Shown: in pieces, positions 34,046 to 42,586 of the stretch
Layout of the letters: each line of letters starts with the position of its first letter
How positions within the stretch are numbered: position 1 is the stretch's first letter
Source: Clavibacter nebraskensis NCPPB 2581
Lineage (GTDB): Bacteria; Actinomycetota; Actinomycetes; Actinomycetales; Microbacteriaceae
DNA: 64,000 bases
Reading direction: 5' to 3'
Assembly: GCF_000355695.1 (NCBI RefSeq)
Contig: NC_020891.1
Span: 2,914,001 to 2,978,000, forward strand
The notes under the pieces: model-generated
Seen by the model: only the letters and a program-made list of their open reading frames with translations
Told to the model about the DNA's origin: nothing
The model's database searches: none
Program-made: the position numbers and the translations under genes

Positions 34046-34897
34046 TCAGTACATCGCGAGCGGACCCGCGCCGCGCGGCCCCGGGAACGCGCGGTCGAGC
34101 TCCGCGAGCGTCTCCTCCGGGATCACGAGGTCCAGCGCCGCGCGGTTGTCGGCGACGTGCGCGGCCGTGGCGGCCTTGGCGGTCGCGAAGACGTGCGGCG
34201 CCTGGCGGACGACCCACGCGAGCGCGAGCTGGCCCGCGCTGACGCCCAGCGGCTCGGCGAGGGCGGCGAGCGTCGGATCCGTCGCGAGCCGGCCCTGGTC
34301 GAGCGGCGAGTACGCCATGACGAGCATGCGGCGGGAGCGCGCCCACGGGATCACGTCGTGCTCGGGCCCGCGCTGGGCGAGGTTGTAGAGCACCTGGTCG
34401 GTCTGCGCGGCGGCGCCGCCGGGGATCGCCGCCAGCTCGTCGAGGTCGTCGGCGTCGAGGTTGCTGACGCCCCACGCGCGGATCAGCCCCTCCTCGACGA
34501 GCTCCTGCATGGCGGCGACCGTGTCGGCGAGGGGGTGGGATCCGCGCCAGTGCAGCAGGTAGAGGTCCAGCCGGTCGGTGCCGAGGCGCGCGAGGCTGCG
34601 GCGGGCGGCCTCGCCCGTGCCGCGGCGGGAGGCGTTCGACGGCAGGACCTTGCTGATGAGGAAGACTTCGTCACGGCGGCCGGCGATGGCCTCGCCGACC
34701 AGCTCCTCGGATAGCCCGCTGCCGTACATCTCGGCGGTGTCGATCGCGGTCAGGCCCGCGTCGATCCCGGCGCGCAGGGCGTCGAGCTCGGTCGCCCGGG
34801 CGGCACGGTCGTCGCCCATGTTCCAGGTGCCCTGCGCGAGGGCGACGGCGGTGCGGCCGTCGGGGAAGGTGGTCGTGGGGGTGTCGGTGTCAGCCAT
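34046..34897 (-). CDS. Aldo/keto reductase (YdbC/AKR-type, complete tetrad)
   Basis: A 283-residue NADPH-dependent reductase with the full catalytic tetrad: Asp and Tyr in AIDTAEMYGSG, Lys in LISKVLPSN and His in LYLLHWRGSHP. Relatives act on aldehydes or 2,5-diketo-sugars. ATG at 34897 follows GAGGAT by 7 bases; an ATG at 34906 would add three residues. It is convergent with the MATE gene. Confidence 0.9.
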   Translation of the reverse strand: MADTDTPTTTFPDGRTAVALAQGTWNMGDDRAARATELDALRAGIDAGLTAIDTAEMYGSGLSEELVGEAIAGRRDEVFLISKVLPSNASRRGTGEAARRSLARLGTDRLDLYLLHWRGSHPLADTVAAMQELVEEGLIRAWGVSNLDADDLDELAAIPGGAAAQTDQVLYNLAQRGPEHDVIPWARSRRMLVMAYSPLDQGRLATDPTLAALAEPLGVSAGQLALAWVVRQAPHVFATAKAATAAHVADNRAALDLVIPEETLAELDRAFPGPRGAGPLAMY

Positions 34898-34932
34898 CGC
34901 GTCCATCCTCGTCCGTCCGGCCGGTCGCCGCG

Positions 34933-35880
34933 TCAGCGTCCGCGCGGTGTCGCCGCGACGCCCGGGAACGTCGGCACCCAGCAACGCACGGCAGCGCGGT
35001 AGCGACGGAAGGGATCCCCGAAGCGGGCCTCGAGGTCCGCCTCCTCGCCCGGCCGCACGACATGGTTCCAGAGTGACGAGCCGATGACGGCGTATGCGAC
35101 CACGAGCCAGGATCCGAGCATCAGCCCGACCGCCGCCGCCTGCGTCACGCCCGCGAGCGCCATCGGGTTGCGGACGAAGCGGTACGGGCCCGCGATCACG
35201 AGGCGCGTGGCGGTCGCCGCCGGGAGCGGGGTGCCGCCGCCGCGGGTCGACATGGCGGCGGCCGACCAGATCCCGAGCGCGCTCGCGATCACCAGCACGG
35301 CGATCCCCACGGGCAGTGTCCACGACGGCAGCGGCACGGCCACCCGCCAGCGCAGCTCGAGCCAGCGGATCCTGAGCGGCGCGACGACGAGGAAGGAGCC
35401 CCAGAAGACGACGATCTGCAGGGCCGTCGCCGTCACGTGCCGCGAGGTGGGGGCGCTCGCATCGGCGGGGCGCGCGGCGAGCGGGCCGATCAACGCCCAC
35501 CGGGTCGGTAGCCGACCGACGAGCAGGAGGGCGCAGGCGACGAGGGATCCGAGGGCCGCCGCGGCCATGATCACGACGCCGATCCCGGCCTCGGTCGTGA
35601 CCGTCGCGTACACGGCGAGCGCGACGGCGACCAGGAGCGTCCACGCGGACGCGACGACGGCCGCCCACCGGGTCCCCGTCGCGGCCAGCGCCGACCCCAC
35701 CACGAACAGCGGGATGTCGAGCAGGGCGACGGGCAGCGGATCCAGGGACCCGAGCGTCGCGATGCGCACCGCCGGGACGAGCGGGACGGCGATCCACCAG
35801 GCGGCCCCGCCGAGCGCCTGCGCGGCGAACCAGAGGCGCGCCCATGCGCGCGCGGGGAAGAGGCGCGACGCGCGACTCAC
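34933..35880 (-). CDS. Isoprenylcysteine/PEMT-like integral membrane methyltransferase
   Basis: A 315-residue protein with about eight membrane helices. The C-terminal ICMT/PEMT signature is clear: LVIAGPYRFVRNPMALAG followed by EEADLEARFGDPFRRYRAAV, the SAM-binding elements of this family. The N-terminal half is an extra helical domain of unknown role. GTG at 35880 overlaps the stop of the ASCH gene (GTGA). The methyl acceptor is probably a lipid or isoprenoid. Confidence 0.82.
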   Translation of the reverse strand: MSRASRLFPARAWARLWFAAQALGGAAWWIAVPLVPAVRIATLGSLDPLPVALLDIPLFVVGSALAATGTRWAAVVASAWTLLVAVALAVYATVTTEAGIGVVIMAAAALGSLVACALLLVGRLPTRWALIGPLAARPADASAPTSRHVTATALQIVVFWGSFLVVAPLRIRWLELRWRVAVPLPSWTLPVGIAVLVIASALGIWSAAAMSTRGGGTPLPAATATRLVIAGPYRFVRNPMALAGVTQAAAVGLMLGSWLVVAYAVIGSSLWNHVVRPGEEADLEARFGDPFRRYRAAVRCWVPTFPGVAATPRGR

Positions 35881-36392
35881 CGCGGGTCCGCGTGCTCCGG
35901 CGGCCACACCACGGCGAAGCGCTCGAAGACGATCTCGTCGCCCTCCGACCACACGGCGCCGCGGGCCGCGCTCACGCGCTCCCAGTAGATGCGGTGCTGC
36001 GTGCGCCAGCTCTCGAGGGAGAGGTCGTCCTCGCCCTCGTCGCGCGCGAAGGCAGCGTCGGCGCTGGCGAACGGGCCGACGCGGAGCTCGGTGCTGCGGA
36101 TCACGATGCGCGGCGCCCCGGTGCTGTCGCACGCGATCCAGTGCGAGCCGATGCGCGGCACCTCGTCGCCACGCGCGAGGAAGTCGGCGACCAGCTCGGC
36201 GGTGGCGCGCTTCCGGCCGGAGAGCACGATGCCGAGCAGCTCGTCCGCGAGCCGGGCGTGATCCCCGAAGTGCTCGACCGTGTGCTCGGGCCCGGCCCCG
36301 ACGGCCTGCGGGTGCGCCTCGGCGTACGCCGCCCACATCCGCGCGGCGGCCGCACGGTCGGGCGGGGAGACGGGCGCGGGCGCATCGGGCAT
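35877..36392 (-). CDS. ASCH-domain protein
   Basis: A 171-residue protein made of one ASCH (PUA-like) domain. Typical elements are the N-terminal WAAYAEAHP helix, LSGRKRATAELVADF with the conserved Lys, and a C-terminal FERFAVVWP strand. ASCH proteins bind RNA or hydrolyse N4-acetylcytidine (YqfB), and the Lys supports catalytic potential. It is coupled to the membrane methyltransferase by a 4-base overlap. Confidence 0.85.
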   Translation of the reverse strand: MPDAPAPVSPPDRAAAARMWAAYAEAHPQAVGAGPEHTVEHFGDHARLADELLGIVLSGRKRATAELVADFLARGDEVPRIGSHWIACDSTGAPRIVIRSTELRVGPFASADAAFARDEGEDDLSLESWRTQHRIYWERVSAARGAVWSEGDEIVFERFAVVWPPEHADPR

Positions 36393-36433
36393 GGATCCGA
36401 TGCTCCCACGCAGTCGGACGGCCGCAGGATCCC

Positions 36434-37153
36434 TCAGACCGCCCGCGCCACGAACACCATCACCCGGGACGCCTCCGTGAGCGGGACCCGCGCGAAGTCG
36501 CCGTGCACCGCGTCCACGTCGAAGCCGGCCGCGTCGAGCTGGGCCGTGATCGTCGCGCGGTCGCGGAAAGCGAACTCCTGCACGTCGGAGACCAGCTCGC
36601 CCGTCGCGACGAACCGGCTGCGGAAGACGACCGTGACGCGACCCGGACCGGTCTCCTCGACGTCCAGCCACTCCTCGAGCGGGCCGTGCGCGGTGTCGCG
36701 GGTCGTCGCGGGACCCGCCCACCGCTCCCACGCGCGATCCGCCGGGTTGCGGCTCTCGAAGGTGAGGGTGCCGCCCGCGCGGAGGGACCGGCGCAGGTCG
36801 GCGAGGGTGCGCATCCACTCGGCATCCGGGATGTGCTGCGCGACGTTGCCGGTGAGGAACGCGAGGTCGAACGGGCCGGGCGGCAGCGCGCGGCTGTCGC
36901 CGTGGATCCACTCGACCGCGTCGCCGCCGGGCCGGTTCCGGGCGACGTCGAGCATCGCGGCTGACGGATCCACGCCCACGACCCGGCGCCCGGGCGTCGC
37001 GAGCGAGACGGTGAGCATGCCCGTGCCGCAGCCGAGGTCGAGCACGGACCGCGCGCCCACCTCCTCGGTGAGCGCCCGGTCGAAGTCGTGGTCGGGTCCG
37101 TCGGGATTGTCGCCGTCGTACAGCGCGACGAGGCGGTGATCGAGGTCGGGCAC
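36434..37153 (-). CDS. Class I SAM-dependent methyltransferase
   Basis: A 239-residue Rossmann methyltransferase. SAM-binding motif I is VLDLGCGTGML (near residue 38), motif II VVGVDPSAAML, and motif IV DLAFLTGNVAQHI. No substrate-specific domain is present. GTG at 37153 follows a TACCGT -10 box by 6 bases on the minus strand, so it is leaderless. It lies head-to-head with the next membrane-protein gene, only 38 bp apart. Confidence 0.88.
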   Translation of the reverse strand: MPDLDHRLVALYDGDNPDGPDHDFDRALTEEVGARSVLDLGCGTGMLTVSLATPGRRVVGVDPSAAMLDVARNRPGGDAVEWIHGDSRALPPGPFDLAFLTGNVAQHIPDAEWMRTLADLRRSLRAGGTLTFESRNPADRAWERWAGPATTRDTAHGPLEEWLDVEETGPGRVTVVFRSRFVATGELVSDVQEFAFRDRATITAQLDAAGFDVDAVHGDFARVPLTEASRVMVFVARAV

Positions 37154-37191
37154 GCTCCGACGGTATCGGGCGGTGCGCCTAGCCTGATCAC

Positions 37192-37719
37192 GTGACCGAC
37201 CCGAACCAGCACCCCGCCCGCGGACGCCGCGCCCCCGACGCCGCGCAGCGCTCCGAGGCGCTCAAGGAGCGGATCTACGTCACGTTCACGGCGCTCGCGG
37301 TGACCATCGCGACCGTGCGCGACGCGGAGCACGCGACCGTCGGCGGCGCCGCGCTCACCCTCCTGCTGACGGTGGTCGGCACGCTGCTCGCGGTGTCGGT
37401 GGCCGAGTGCATCGCGCAGATGGTGCGCGACGGCGAGGTGCCGGATCGCCGGGACGTCGGCCACATCCTCTACGTCGGCATCAGCTCCCTCGGCGTGCTG
37501 CCCGCGCCGCTCGCCATCCTCGGGCTCTCCGCGCTCGGCGCTCTCGATCTGACGGCGGCCCTGCGGATCATCTCCATCGTGCTCGTGGGGACGCTCGTGC
37601 TCGTGACGCTGATCGCCGTCCGCCGCCTGCGCGTGGGGTTCGGCGTGAAGCTCCTGGTGCTCGCGGGCGTGGCCGTGCTCGGCGTCGCGGTGCTCGCGGT
37701 GGAGCTGGCCGTCCACTGA
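37192..37719 (+). CDS. Four-helix membrane protein of unknown function
   Basis: A 175-residue protein with hydrophilic first 25 residues and four to five membrane helices (about 30-45, 48-70, 90-110, 120-140, 147-170). No domain is recognised. GTG at 37192 lies 6 bases after TAGCCT (37180-37185). It shares a very short divergent promoter region with the methyltransferase gene. Confidence 0.75.
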   Translation: MTDPNQHPARGRRAPDAAQRSEALKERIYVTFTALAVTIATVRDAEHATVGGAALTLLLTVVGTLLAVSVAECIAQMVRDGEVPDRRDVGHILYVGISSLGVLPAPLAILGLSALGALDLTAALRIISIVLVGTLVLVTLIAVRRLRVGFGVKLLVLAGVAVLGVAVLAVELAVH

Positions 37720-37774
37720 TCCGCTCCGGATCCGATCCCGGCCGTCCCCGAGGCGACCGACGTAGCGTATGGGG

Positions 37775-38335
37775 ATGCCCGCCTCCCCGCTCGCGCCGCT
37801 CCTCGAGACCGCCCGCCTCCGCACGCGGCCGCTCGGCCCGGCGGACGTCGACGTGGTGCACCGCCTGTGGGCGGAGCGCGACCCGCGGCATTCCGCGCAC
37901 CGCCGCGTCGACGACGAGGGGCACCCGTCGCGCGACCAGGTGCTCGACCGCCTGACGGTGCAGGCGGAGGAGTCGCTCCGCACGGGGATCGGGCTGCTCG
38001 CGATCGAGCGGCGGGACGAGCCGGGCGTCATCGGCTACTGCGGCCTCGTCGTGGGCAGCGCCTCCGTCGAGGAGCCCGAGATGGCCTTCGAGCTGCTGCG
38101 CGAGGTGCACGGCTCGGGGTTCGCGACGGAGGCGGCGCGCGCCGTCGTCGACGCCGCCCGCGCGACCGGCCGCACCCGGCTGTGGTCGACGGTCCGCCGC
38201 TGGAACTCCGCGTCCGTGCGCGTGCTGGAGAAGGCCGGCTTCGCGGACAGCGGCCGCGTCACGCCGGATCCCGAGGACGGCGACACCGTGTGGATGGTGT
38301 GCGAGCTCGGCGATCCGTCGCCCGCCGGCGCCTAG
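37775..38335 (+). CDS. GNAT-family acetyltransferase (RimJ-like)
   Basis: A 186-residue N-acetyltransferase. The domain starts ETARLRTRPLGPADVDVVHRLW, has the beta-strand/loop VIGYCGLV, the acceptor EMAFELLREVHGSGFATEAA with acetyl-CoA-binding GSGFATEA, and NSASVRVLEKAGF. It resembles RimJ/RimL-type enzymes that modify amines or protein N-termini. ATG 37775 lies 6 bases after TAGCGT; ATG 37769 is an alternative. Its stop overlaps the stop of the convergent GNAT pseudogene by four bases (CTAG). Confidence 0.88.
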   Translation: MPASPLAPLLETARLRTRPLGPADVDVVHRLWAERDPRHSAHRRVDDEGHPSRDQVLDRLTVQAEESLRTGIGLLAIERRDEPGVIGYCGLVVGSASVEEPEMAFELLREVHGSGFATEAARAVVDAARATGRTRLWSTVRRWNSASVRVLEKAGFADSGRVTPDPEDGDTVWMVCELGDPSPAGA

Positions 38336-38871
38336 CGCGCCGGCGACTCCCAGCGGATCTCTCCGTCGACGCGCTCGTCGGTGGGCGCGAGCCCGAGCCG
38401 CCGGGCCACAGCCGCGGACGCCGCATGATCCGGGTGGATGTGCGCCCGCACGATCGCGACGCCGCCCTCCCGCAGCCACGCGACCATCGCGGCCGCGCAC
38501 TCGGCCGCCGCGCCGGATCCCTGCGCCGCGGTCCCGACGAGCCACGCCACCTCGGCCATGCGCACCCCGTCGCCGTCGCCGTCGCGGTCGCCGATCACGG
38601 TCGCCTGCACGAACCCGGCCGCGCGGCCCGACGCGCGCTCGCGGAGAATTCACACGAGCCACCGCGCGGTTCCGTCCGGCGAGCGCCCCACCGCCTGCCG
38701 CGCGAACCGGGCCTCGAGCGCGGCGGGCGACGGCGGCTCGCCCCCGGTGAAGCGGTACAGCGCCGGATCCGCGAGCACCCCGACCATCTCCCGCGCGTGC
38801 CCGACCACCAGCGGCTCGAGCGCGAACCGCGCCGTGACGAGCACGGGGGCGGGAACCGGCGACGTCGTCAT
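38332..38871 (-). pseudogene. GNAT acetyltransferase with one in-frame nonsense codon
   Basis: ATG at 38871 begins ALEPLVVGHAREMVGVLADP after a short lead, and the frame stays open until a TGA at 38652-38650 after RWLV, then continues in the same frame as RERASGRAAGFVQATVIGD to the end with AASAAVARRLGLAPTDERV. A TGG-to-TGA change would restore a normal 179-residue GNAT. The second half keeps the acetyl-CoA site region (GTAAQGSGAAAECAAAM). This is a recent inactivation. Confidence 0.85.
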
Positions 38872-38923
38872 CGCCCGAGCCTCCCACGCCGGACGCGTCG
38901 CACCCCGCCGATACAGTGACGAC

Positions 38924-39916
38924 GTGACACCCCGCGGCGCACCGGCGCCCTCCGCATCCCCCGCCTCCGCCTCGCCGCTCGCGCTCCCCGGCGGACGCCG
39001 CGTCGCCGTCCAGTTCGCCGCCATGGGCACCGTGTGGGGCGCGAGCTTCCTCTTCATGAAGGTCGCGCTCGAGGGCGTCTCGTTCGGGCAGGTCTCGTGG
39101 ACGCGGCTCGTGCTCGGCGCCATCGCGCTCGGCCTCATCGTCGCCGCGCGCCGGCTGCCGCTGCCGAAGGAGCGCGTCGTGTGGCTGCACTTCGCGGTCG
39201 TCGGCGTCGTCGGATCCGCCATCCCGTACTCGCTGTTCGCGTGGGCCGAGCAGCATGTCACGTCGGGCGTCGCGAGCATCTACAACGCGACGACGCCGAT
39301 TATGACGGCGCTCCTCGCGACCCTCGCCTTCCGGGTCGAGAAGCTGGGCCGCCGGCAGCTCGCGGGCATCGCGTTGGGCATCGTCGGCGTCGTCGTGATC
39401 ATCGGCCCGTGGCGCCTGGCCCCGAGCGCGGAGGCCGCCGCGTCCGGCGAGCCGCTGCTCCAGCTCGCCGGCCAGCTCGCGTGCCTCGGCGCGGCCCTCT
39501 GCTACGGGATCACCTTCGGCTACCTCCGCCGCTTCCTCACGCACCGCGGCATCCCCGGCGTCGTCACCGCGTTCATGCAGATCGGCATGGGCGCCGCCGC
39601 GATGGTCGTCGCCACCCCGTTCCTCGCGACCGGCCCGGTCTCGCTCGACCTCCCCGTCGTGCTCAGCCTCGTGGTGCTCGGCGTGGTGGGCACGGGCCTC
39701 GCGTACCTCTGGAACATGAACGTGCTCCTCGCCTGGGGCCCCACCGCCACCTCGACCGTCACGTACATCACGCCCGTGGTGGGCGTCGCGCTCGGGATCC
39801 TCGTGCTCGGCGAGACCCTCCACTGGAACGAGCCCGCCGGCGCCGTCCTCGTGCTCCTCGGCGTGCTCCTCTCCCAGGGCCGCCGCCGTGCCGCACGCGG
39901 ATCCGCCGAAGGGTAG
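38924..39916 (+). CDS. EamA/DMT-family transporter (exporter)
   Basis: A 330-residue protein with ten helices and two EamA repeats (about 27-160, 178-318). Signatures are GTVWGASFLFMKVALEG and SVVTYITPVVGVALGILVLGE-like text near the end (seen here as TVTYITPVVGVALGILVLGE). It is the RhaT/EamA type that exports metabolites such as amino acids. GTG at 38924 follows TACAGT (38912-38917) by 6 bases. Confidence 0.87.
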   Translation: MTPRGAPAPSASPASASPLALPGGRRVAVQFAAMGTVWGASFLFMKVALEGVSFGQVSWTRLVLGAIALGLIVAARRLPLPKERVVWLHFAVVGVVGSAIPYSLFAWAEQHVTSGVASIYNATTPIMTALLATLAFRVEKLGRRQLAGIALGIVGVVVIIGPWRLAPSAEAAASGEPLLQLAGQLACLGAALCYGITFGYLRRFLTHRGIPGVVTAFMQIGMGAAAMVVATPFLATGPVSLDLPVVLSLVVLGVVGTGLAYLWNMNVLLAWGPTATSTVTYITPVVGVALGILVLGETLHWNEPAGAVLVLLGVLLSQGRRRAARGSAEG

Positions 39917-39948
39917 AGCGTCGAACCCTTCCGTAATACGATGAGCGC

Positions 39949-40209
39949 ATGGCGCGCATCATCAACGACAGGGAAGTCGACGAATCGCAGGTCGACGAGT
40001 GGGTCGACGAGGCGGAGGCGGGATACGACGTCGGCGCGCTCCGCGCCCGCTGGGGCCGCGCTCCCCGTGGGGAGGCGGCGGCCAAGGTCATCCCCGTGCG
40101 GCTCACCGAGGCGGAGCTCGAGGCCGTCATGGCTCGTGCCGAACGCGAGGGGCTGAACCGCTCCGAGGCCATCCGCGCGGCGCTCGACGCCTGGTCGCAC
40201 GCCGCGTGA
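39949..40209 (+). CDS. Ribbon-helix-helix antitoxin
   Basis: An 86-residue protein. The first 45 residues are acidic and extended, likely toxin-binding; the C-terminal RHH/CopG domain is KVIPVRLTEAELEAVMARAE with GLNRSEAIRAAL. This order, RHH last, is reversed from most type II antitoxins. TACGAT (39937-39942) lies 6 bases before the ATG, so the mRNA is leaderless. Its stop overlaps the toxin start (GTGA). Confidence 0.85.
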   Translation: MARIINDREVDESQVDEWVDEAEAGYDVGALRARWGRAPRGEAAAKVIPVRLTEAELEAVMARAEREGLNRSEAIRAALDAWSHAA

Positions 40210-40445
40210 TCGTCCGCGCGTCCGCGCGGAAGCACGGCGTGGCCGACGAGGACGCCATGGCAGCCGCGTCGACGCCGCTCGTCTCCGGTCCCCTCGACGA
40301 CGAGGAGCCGCAGCGTCAGCTCCGCGTGGGATTCGACACCGCAGCTCGTCTCCTCGAGACCGTCGTGCTCGTGTGGGACGACGGGACCGAGGAGGTCATC
40401 CACGCCGTGAGGTGCCGGCCGCAGTACCTCGATCTCCTGGGATGA
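40206..40445 (+). CDS. BrnT-like toxin of a type II toxin-antitoxin pair
   Basis: A 79-residue protein with ARKHGVADEDAMAAAS near the start, then GFDTAARLLETVVLVWDDG and VIHAVRCRPQYLDLL. This is the layout of BrnT/RelE-like ribonuclease toxins and of small actinobacterial toxins paired with RHH proteins. The GTG overlaps the antitoxin stop, so toxin is made only after antitoxin, a typical TA arrangement. The basic cluster RASARKHG and the final Arg/Tyr are candidate active residues (inference). Confidence 0.75.
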   Translation: MIVRASARKHGVADEDAMAAASTPLVSGPLDDEEPQRQLRVGFDTAARLLETVVLVWDDGTEEVIHAVRCRPQYLDLLG

Positions 40446-40507
40446 CGAGCACCGCCGCCGCCCCCGCCGCGACGCGCACCCCTCCGACGCCCGGCTAGGC
40501 TCGCCGG

Positions 40508-41203
40508 GTGCGTCTCGTCATCGCCCGCTGCTCCGTCGACTACGCCGGCCGCCTCAGCGCGCATCTCCCCCTCGCCACCCGCCTCCTCATGGTCAAGGCC
40601 GACGGGAGCCTCCTCGTCCACTCGGACGGCGGCTCCTACAAGCCGCTCAACTGGATGAGCCCGCCCTGCACCATCGTCGAGGTCGAGCCCGACGACGACC
40701 AGGCGCTCGCGGGCGTCCGCGAGATCTGGCGCGTCGTGCAGCCGAAGACGGCCGACATGCTCGTCGTCTCGATCCACGAGGTGCTGCACGACTCCGCGCA
40801 CGACCTCGGCGTCGACCCGGGCCTCGTGAAGGACGGCGTGGAGGCGCACCTGCAGAAGCTGCTGGCGGAGCAGATCCACCTGCTCGGCGACGGCCACGAG
40901 CTGGTGCGCCGCGAGTACATGACCGCCATCGGGCCGGTCGACATCCTCGCGCGCGACGCGGCGGGCAAGTCGGTCGCCGTCGAGCTGAAGCGCCGCGGCG
41001 ACATCGACGGCGTCGAGCAGCTCACCCGGTACCTCGAGCTGATGAACCGGGATCCGCACCTCGCGCCGGTCACGGGCGTCTACGCCGCGCAGGAGATCAA
41101 GCCCCAGGCCCGCACGCTCGCCGAGTATCGCGGCATCCGCTGCCTCCTCCTCGACTACGACGCCATGCGCGGCATGGACGACGGGCACGCGCGCCTGTTC
41201 TGA
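40508..41203 (+). CDS. nucS: Mismatch-specific endonuclease NucS/EndoMS
   Basis: A 231-residue mismatch endonuclease that replaces MutS/MutL repair in Actinobacteria and many Archaea. The N-terminal DNA-binding/dimer domain ends near residue 110. The C-terminal nuclease domain has [21 protein letters not shown] split over its D-E-x-K core, then [16 protein letters not shown]. The C-terminal LF tail region (GHARLF) resembles the sliding-clamp-binding end described for NucS. GTG at 40508 follows TAGGCT (40496-40501) by 6 bases. Confidence 0.95.
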   Translation: MRLVIARCSVDYAGRLSAHLPLATRLLMVKADGSLLVHSDGGSYKPLNWMSPPCTIVEVEPDDDQALAGVREIWRVVQPKTADMLVVSIHEVLHDSAHDLGVDPGLVKDGVEAHLQKLLAEQIHLLGDGHELVRREYMTAIGPVDILARDAAGKSVAVELKRRGDIDGVEQLTRYLELMNRDPHLAPVTGVYAAQEIKPQARTLAEYRGIRCLLLDYDAMRGMDDGHARLF

Positions 41204-41265
41204 CCCGATCCGCCCGCGGCCCGCCCGCTCGCTCGCGAGCGCGCGCCTGTCCACCTGGCGACGTA

Positions 41266-41279
41266 CCCCCGTTCGGGGG
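41266..41279. promoter_or_regulatory. Inverted repeat upstream of the polysaccharide pair
   Basis: CCCCCG-TT-CGGGGG is a perfect palindrome in the 182-bp gap between nucS and the glycan genes, 107 bases before the GTG at 41386. It could be an operator of a LuxR-type regulator or a hairpin in a 5' leader. No T-run follows, and the distance fits regulation better than termination of nucS. Confidence 0.45.
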
Positions 41280-41385
41280 CTGTGCACTGCCCGGACCCCT
41301 GCCTAGCGTCGAACGGGCGACGGCTCACCGCCGCATCTACGGGGGTGGACGTGAGGCGTGCCGATGCGGTCGTCGGGACGACGCC

Positions 41386-42585
41386 GTGACCACGATCCAC
41401 GCCACCGCCTCCCGCGCCGCCGCCCGGGCCGAGGGCGCCGGCGCGGGGGCGACCGCCGCGCGCGTGCGCATCGACCCGTACCCGCGCAGCTCGAGGAACC
41501 GCTGGCTGATGCGCCTGCTGCTCTCCCTCCCCTACCTCGTGGTCGCGATCCTCGGCGACCGGGCGGCGGGCGAGGCGCCGATGGCCACGACGACGGTGAA
41601 CGCCGACCTCCTCGCGCGGGTCGCCCGGATCGACTGGACCCGCGCCGACGCCGCCTGGGTGGGCGACCTCTACCCGCCCGTGGGGACGATCATCGCGGCC
41701 ATCACCCCCGGCGGGACGCTCGGCCTGGGGATCGTCGGCGCCCTCATCGCGGGTCCGTTCCTCCAGCAGATGCTCCAGGCGATGCAGCAGCGCCGCTTCC
41801 CGCCCGTCGAGTCCGCCATGTTCATGGCGGCCCTCGGCGCCAACCCGCTCTTCGCCCACATGGTGACGACCAACCTCGAGGCGTTCCTCGGCGTCGCGGC
41901 GTTCGGCGTGGGCGCCACCAACATGGTCCGCTTCGTGGCGTACCGGAACACGCAGGCCGGCTTCCGCGCGGGCCTGCTGTTCTCGCTCGCTGCGCTGTCG
42001 AGCGCGAGCGGCATCGTCTACATCGTCGTCATCGGGCTGGCCGCGCCGCTGATCTCGCTCGCCCGCCGCGGCGAGCGCGGGGCCCGGGCGTCGAACATCC
42101 TCGTGCTGCTGTTCCCGACCCTCTCGGCCTTCCTCACCGTGGCGTTCCTGCAGCTCGTGTTCCTGCACCGGCCGTTCGCGTTCCTCACGGACCAGTTCGG
42201 CTACGACCCGGCCCTCTGGGACACCGTCCCGCAGCTCGTCACGACCCTCAACGGCTTCCTGCTGCTCGCACCGATGATCTCCGGCTGGATCCTCGCGCTC
42301 CTGGTCCGCCGCCCCGGCGCCGTGCTTATCTCCACGCTGCTGTTCCTCGGCCTGCTGGTCGGCTACATCCTCGGCCTCATCCCCGCCAACTCCGCCGGCA
42401 ACACCTTCTTCATCATGACGATGATGGGCATGGCGATCCTCCCGGCCGCCACGACGCGACGGGCCGACGTGCTGATCACGATCGTCGCCGGGGTCCAGAT
42501 CGTGATCGCGTGGGCGGCCGCGTACAACCGGCCCGTCGTCCTCGACTGGATGGGGTCCATCGCCCGCGTCATGGAATGGGCCTGA
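41386..42585 (+). CDS. Multi-helix membrane partner of a GT2 polysaccharide synthase
   Basis: A 399-residue protein with a 45-residue hydrophilic N-tail and about nine helices. It has no known catalytic motif. Gene order (one base between its stop and the next ATG) ties it to the glycosyltransferase, so it is likely an assembly, export or polymer-length partner. The GTG at 41386 fits the gene edge. Confidence 0.7.
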   Translation: MTTIHATASRAAARAEGAGAGATAARVRIDPYPRSSRNRWLMRLLLSLPYLVVAILGDRAAGEAPMATTTVNADLLARVARIDWTRADAAWVGDLYPPVGTIIAAITPGGTLGLGIVGALIAGPFLQQMLQAMQQRRFPPVESAMFMAALGANPLFAHMVTTNLEAFLGVAAFGVGATNMVRFVAYRNTQAGFRAGLLFSLAALSSASGIVYIVVIGLAAPLISLARRGERGARASNILVLLFPTLSAFLTVAFLQLVFLHRPFAFLTDQFGYDPALWDTVPQLVTTLNGFLLLAPMISGWILALLVRRPGAVLISTLLFLGLLVGYILGLIPANSAGNTFFIMTMMGMAILPAATTRRADVLITIVAGVQIVIAWAAAYNRPVVLDWMGSIARVMEWA

Positions 42586-42586
42586 G

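Noticed and set aside
38560-38600. GTCGCC/GTCGCG hexamer-like run as a regulatory repeat
   Set aside because: It encodes GDRDGDGDGV inside the GNAT pseudogene and is explained by Asp/Gly coding.
38650-38652. TGA as selenocysteine in the GNAT gene
   Set aside because: GNAT enzymes have no cysteine or selenocysteine chemistry there, and no SECIS-like hairpin stands out; TGG to TGA is simpler.
41218-41250. GCTCGCGAGC palindrome after nucS as a terminator
   Set aside because: The stem is short and the surrounding text is repetitive GC; support was too weak to list.
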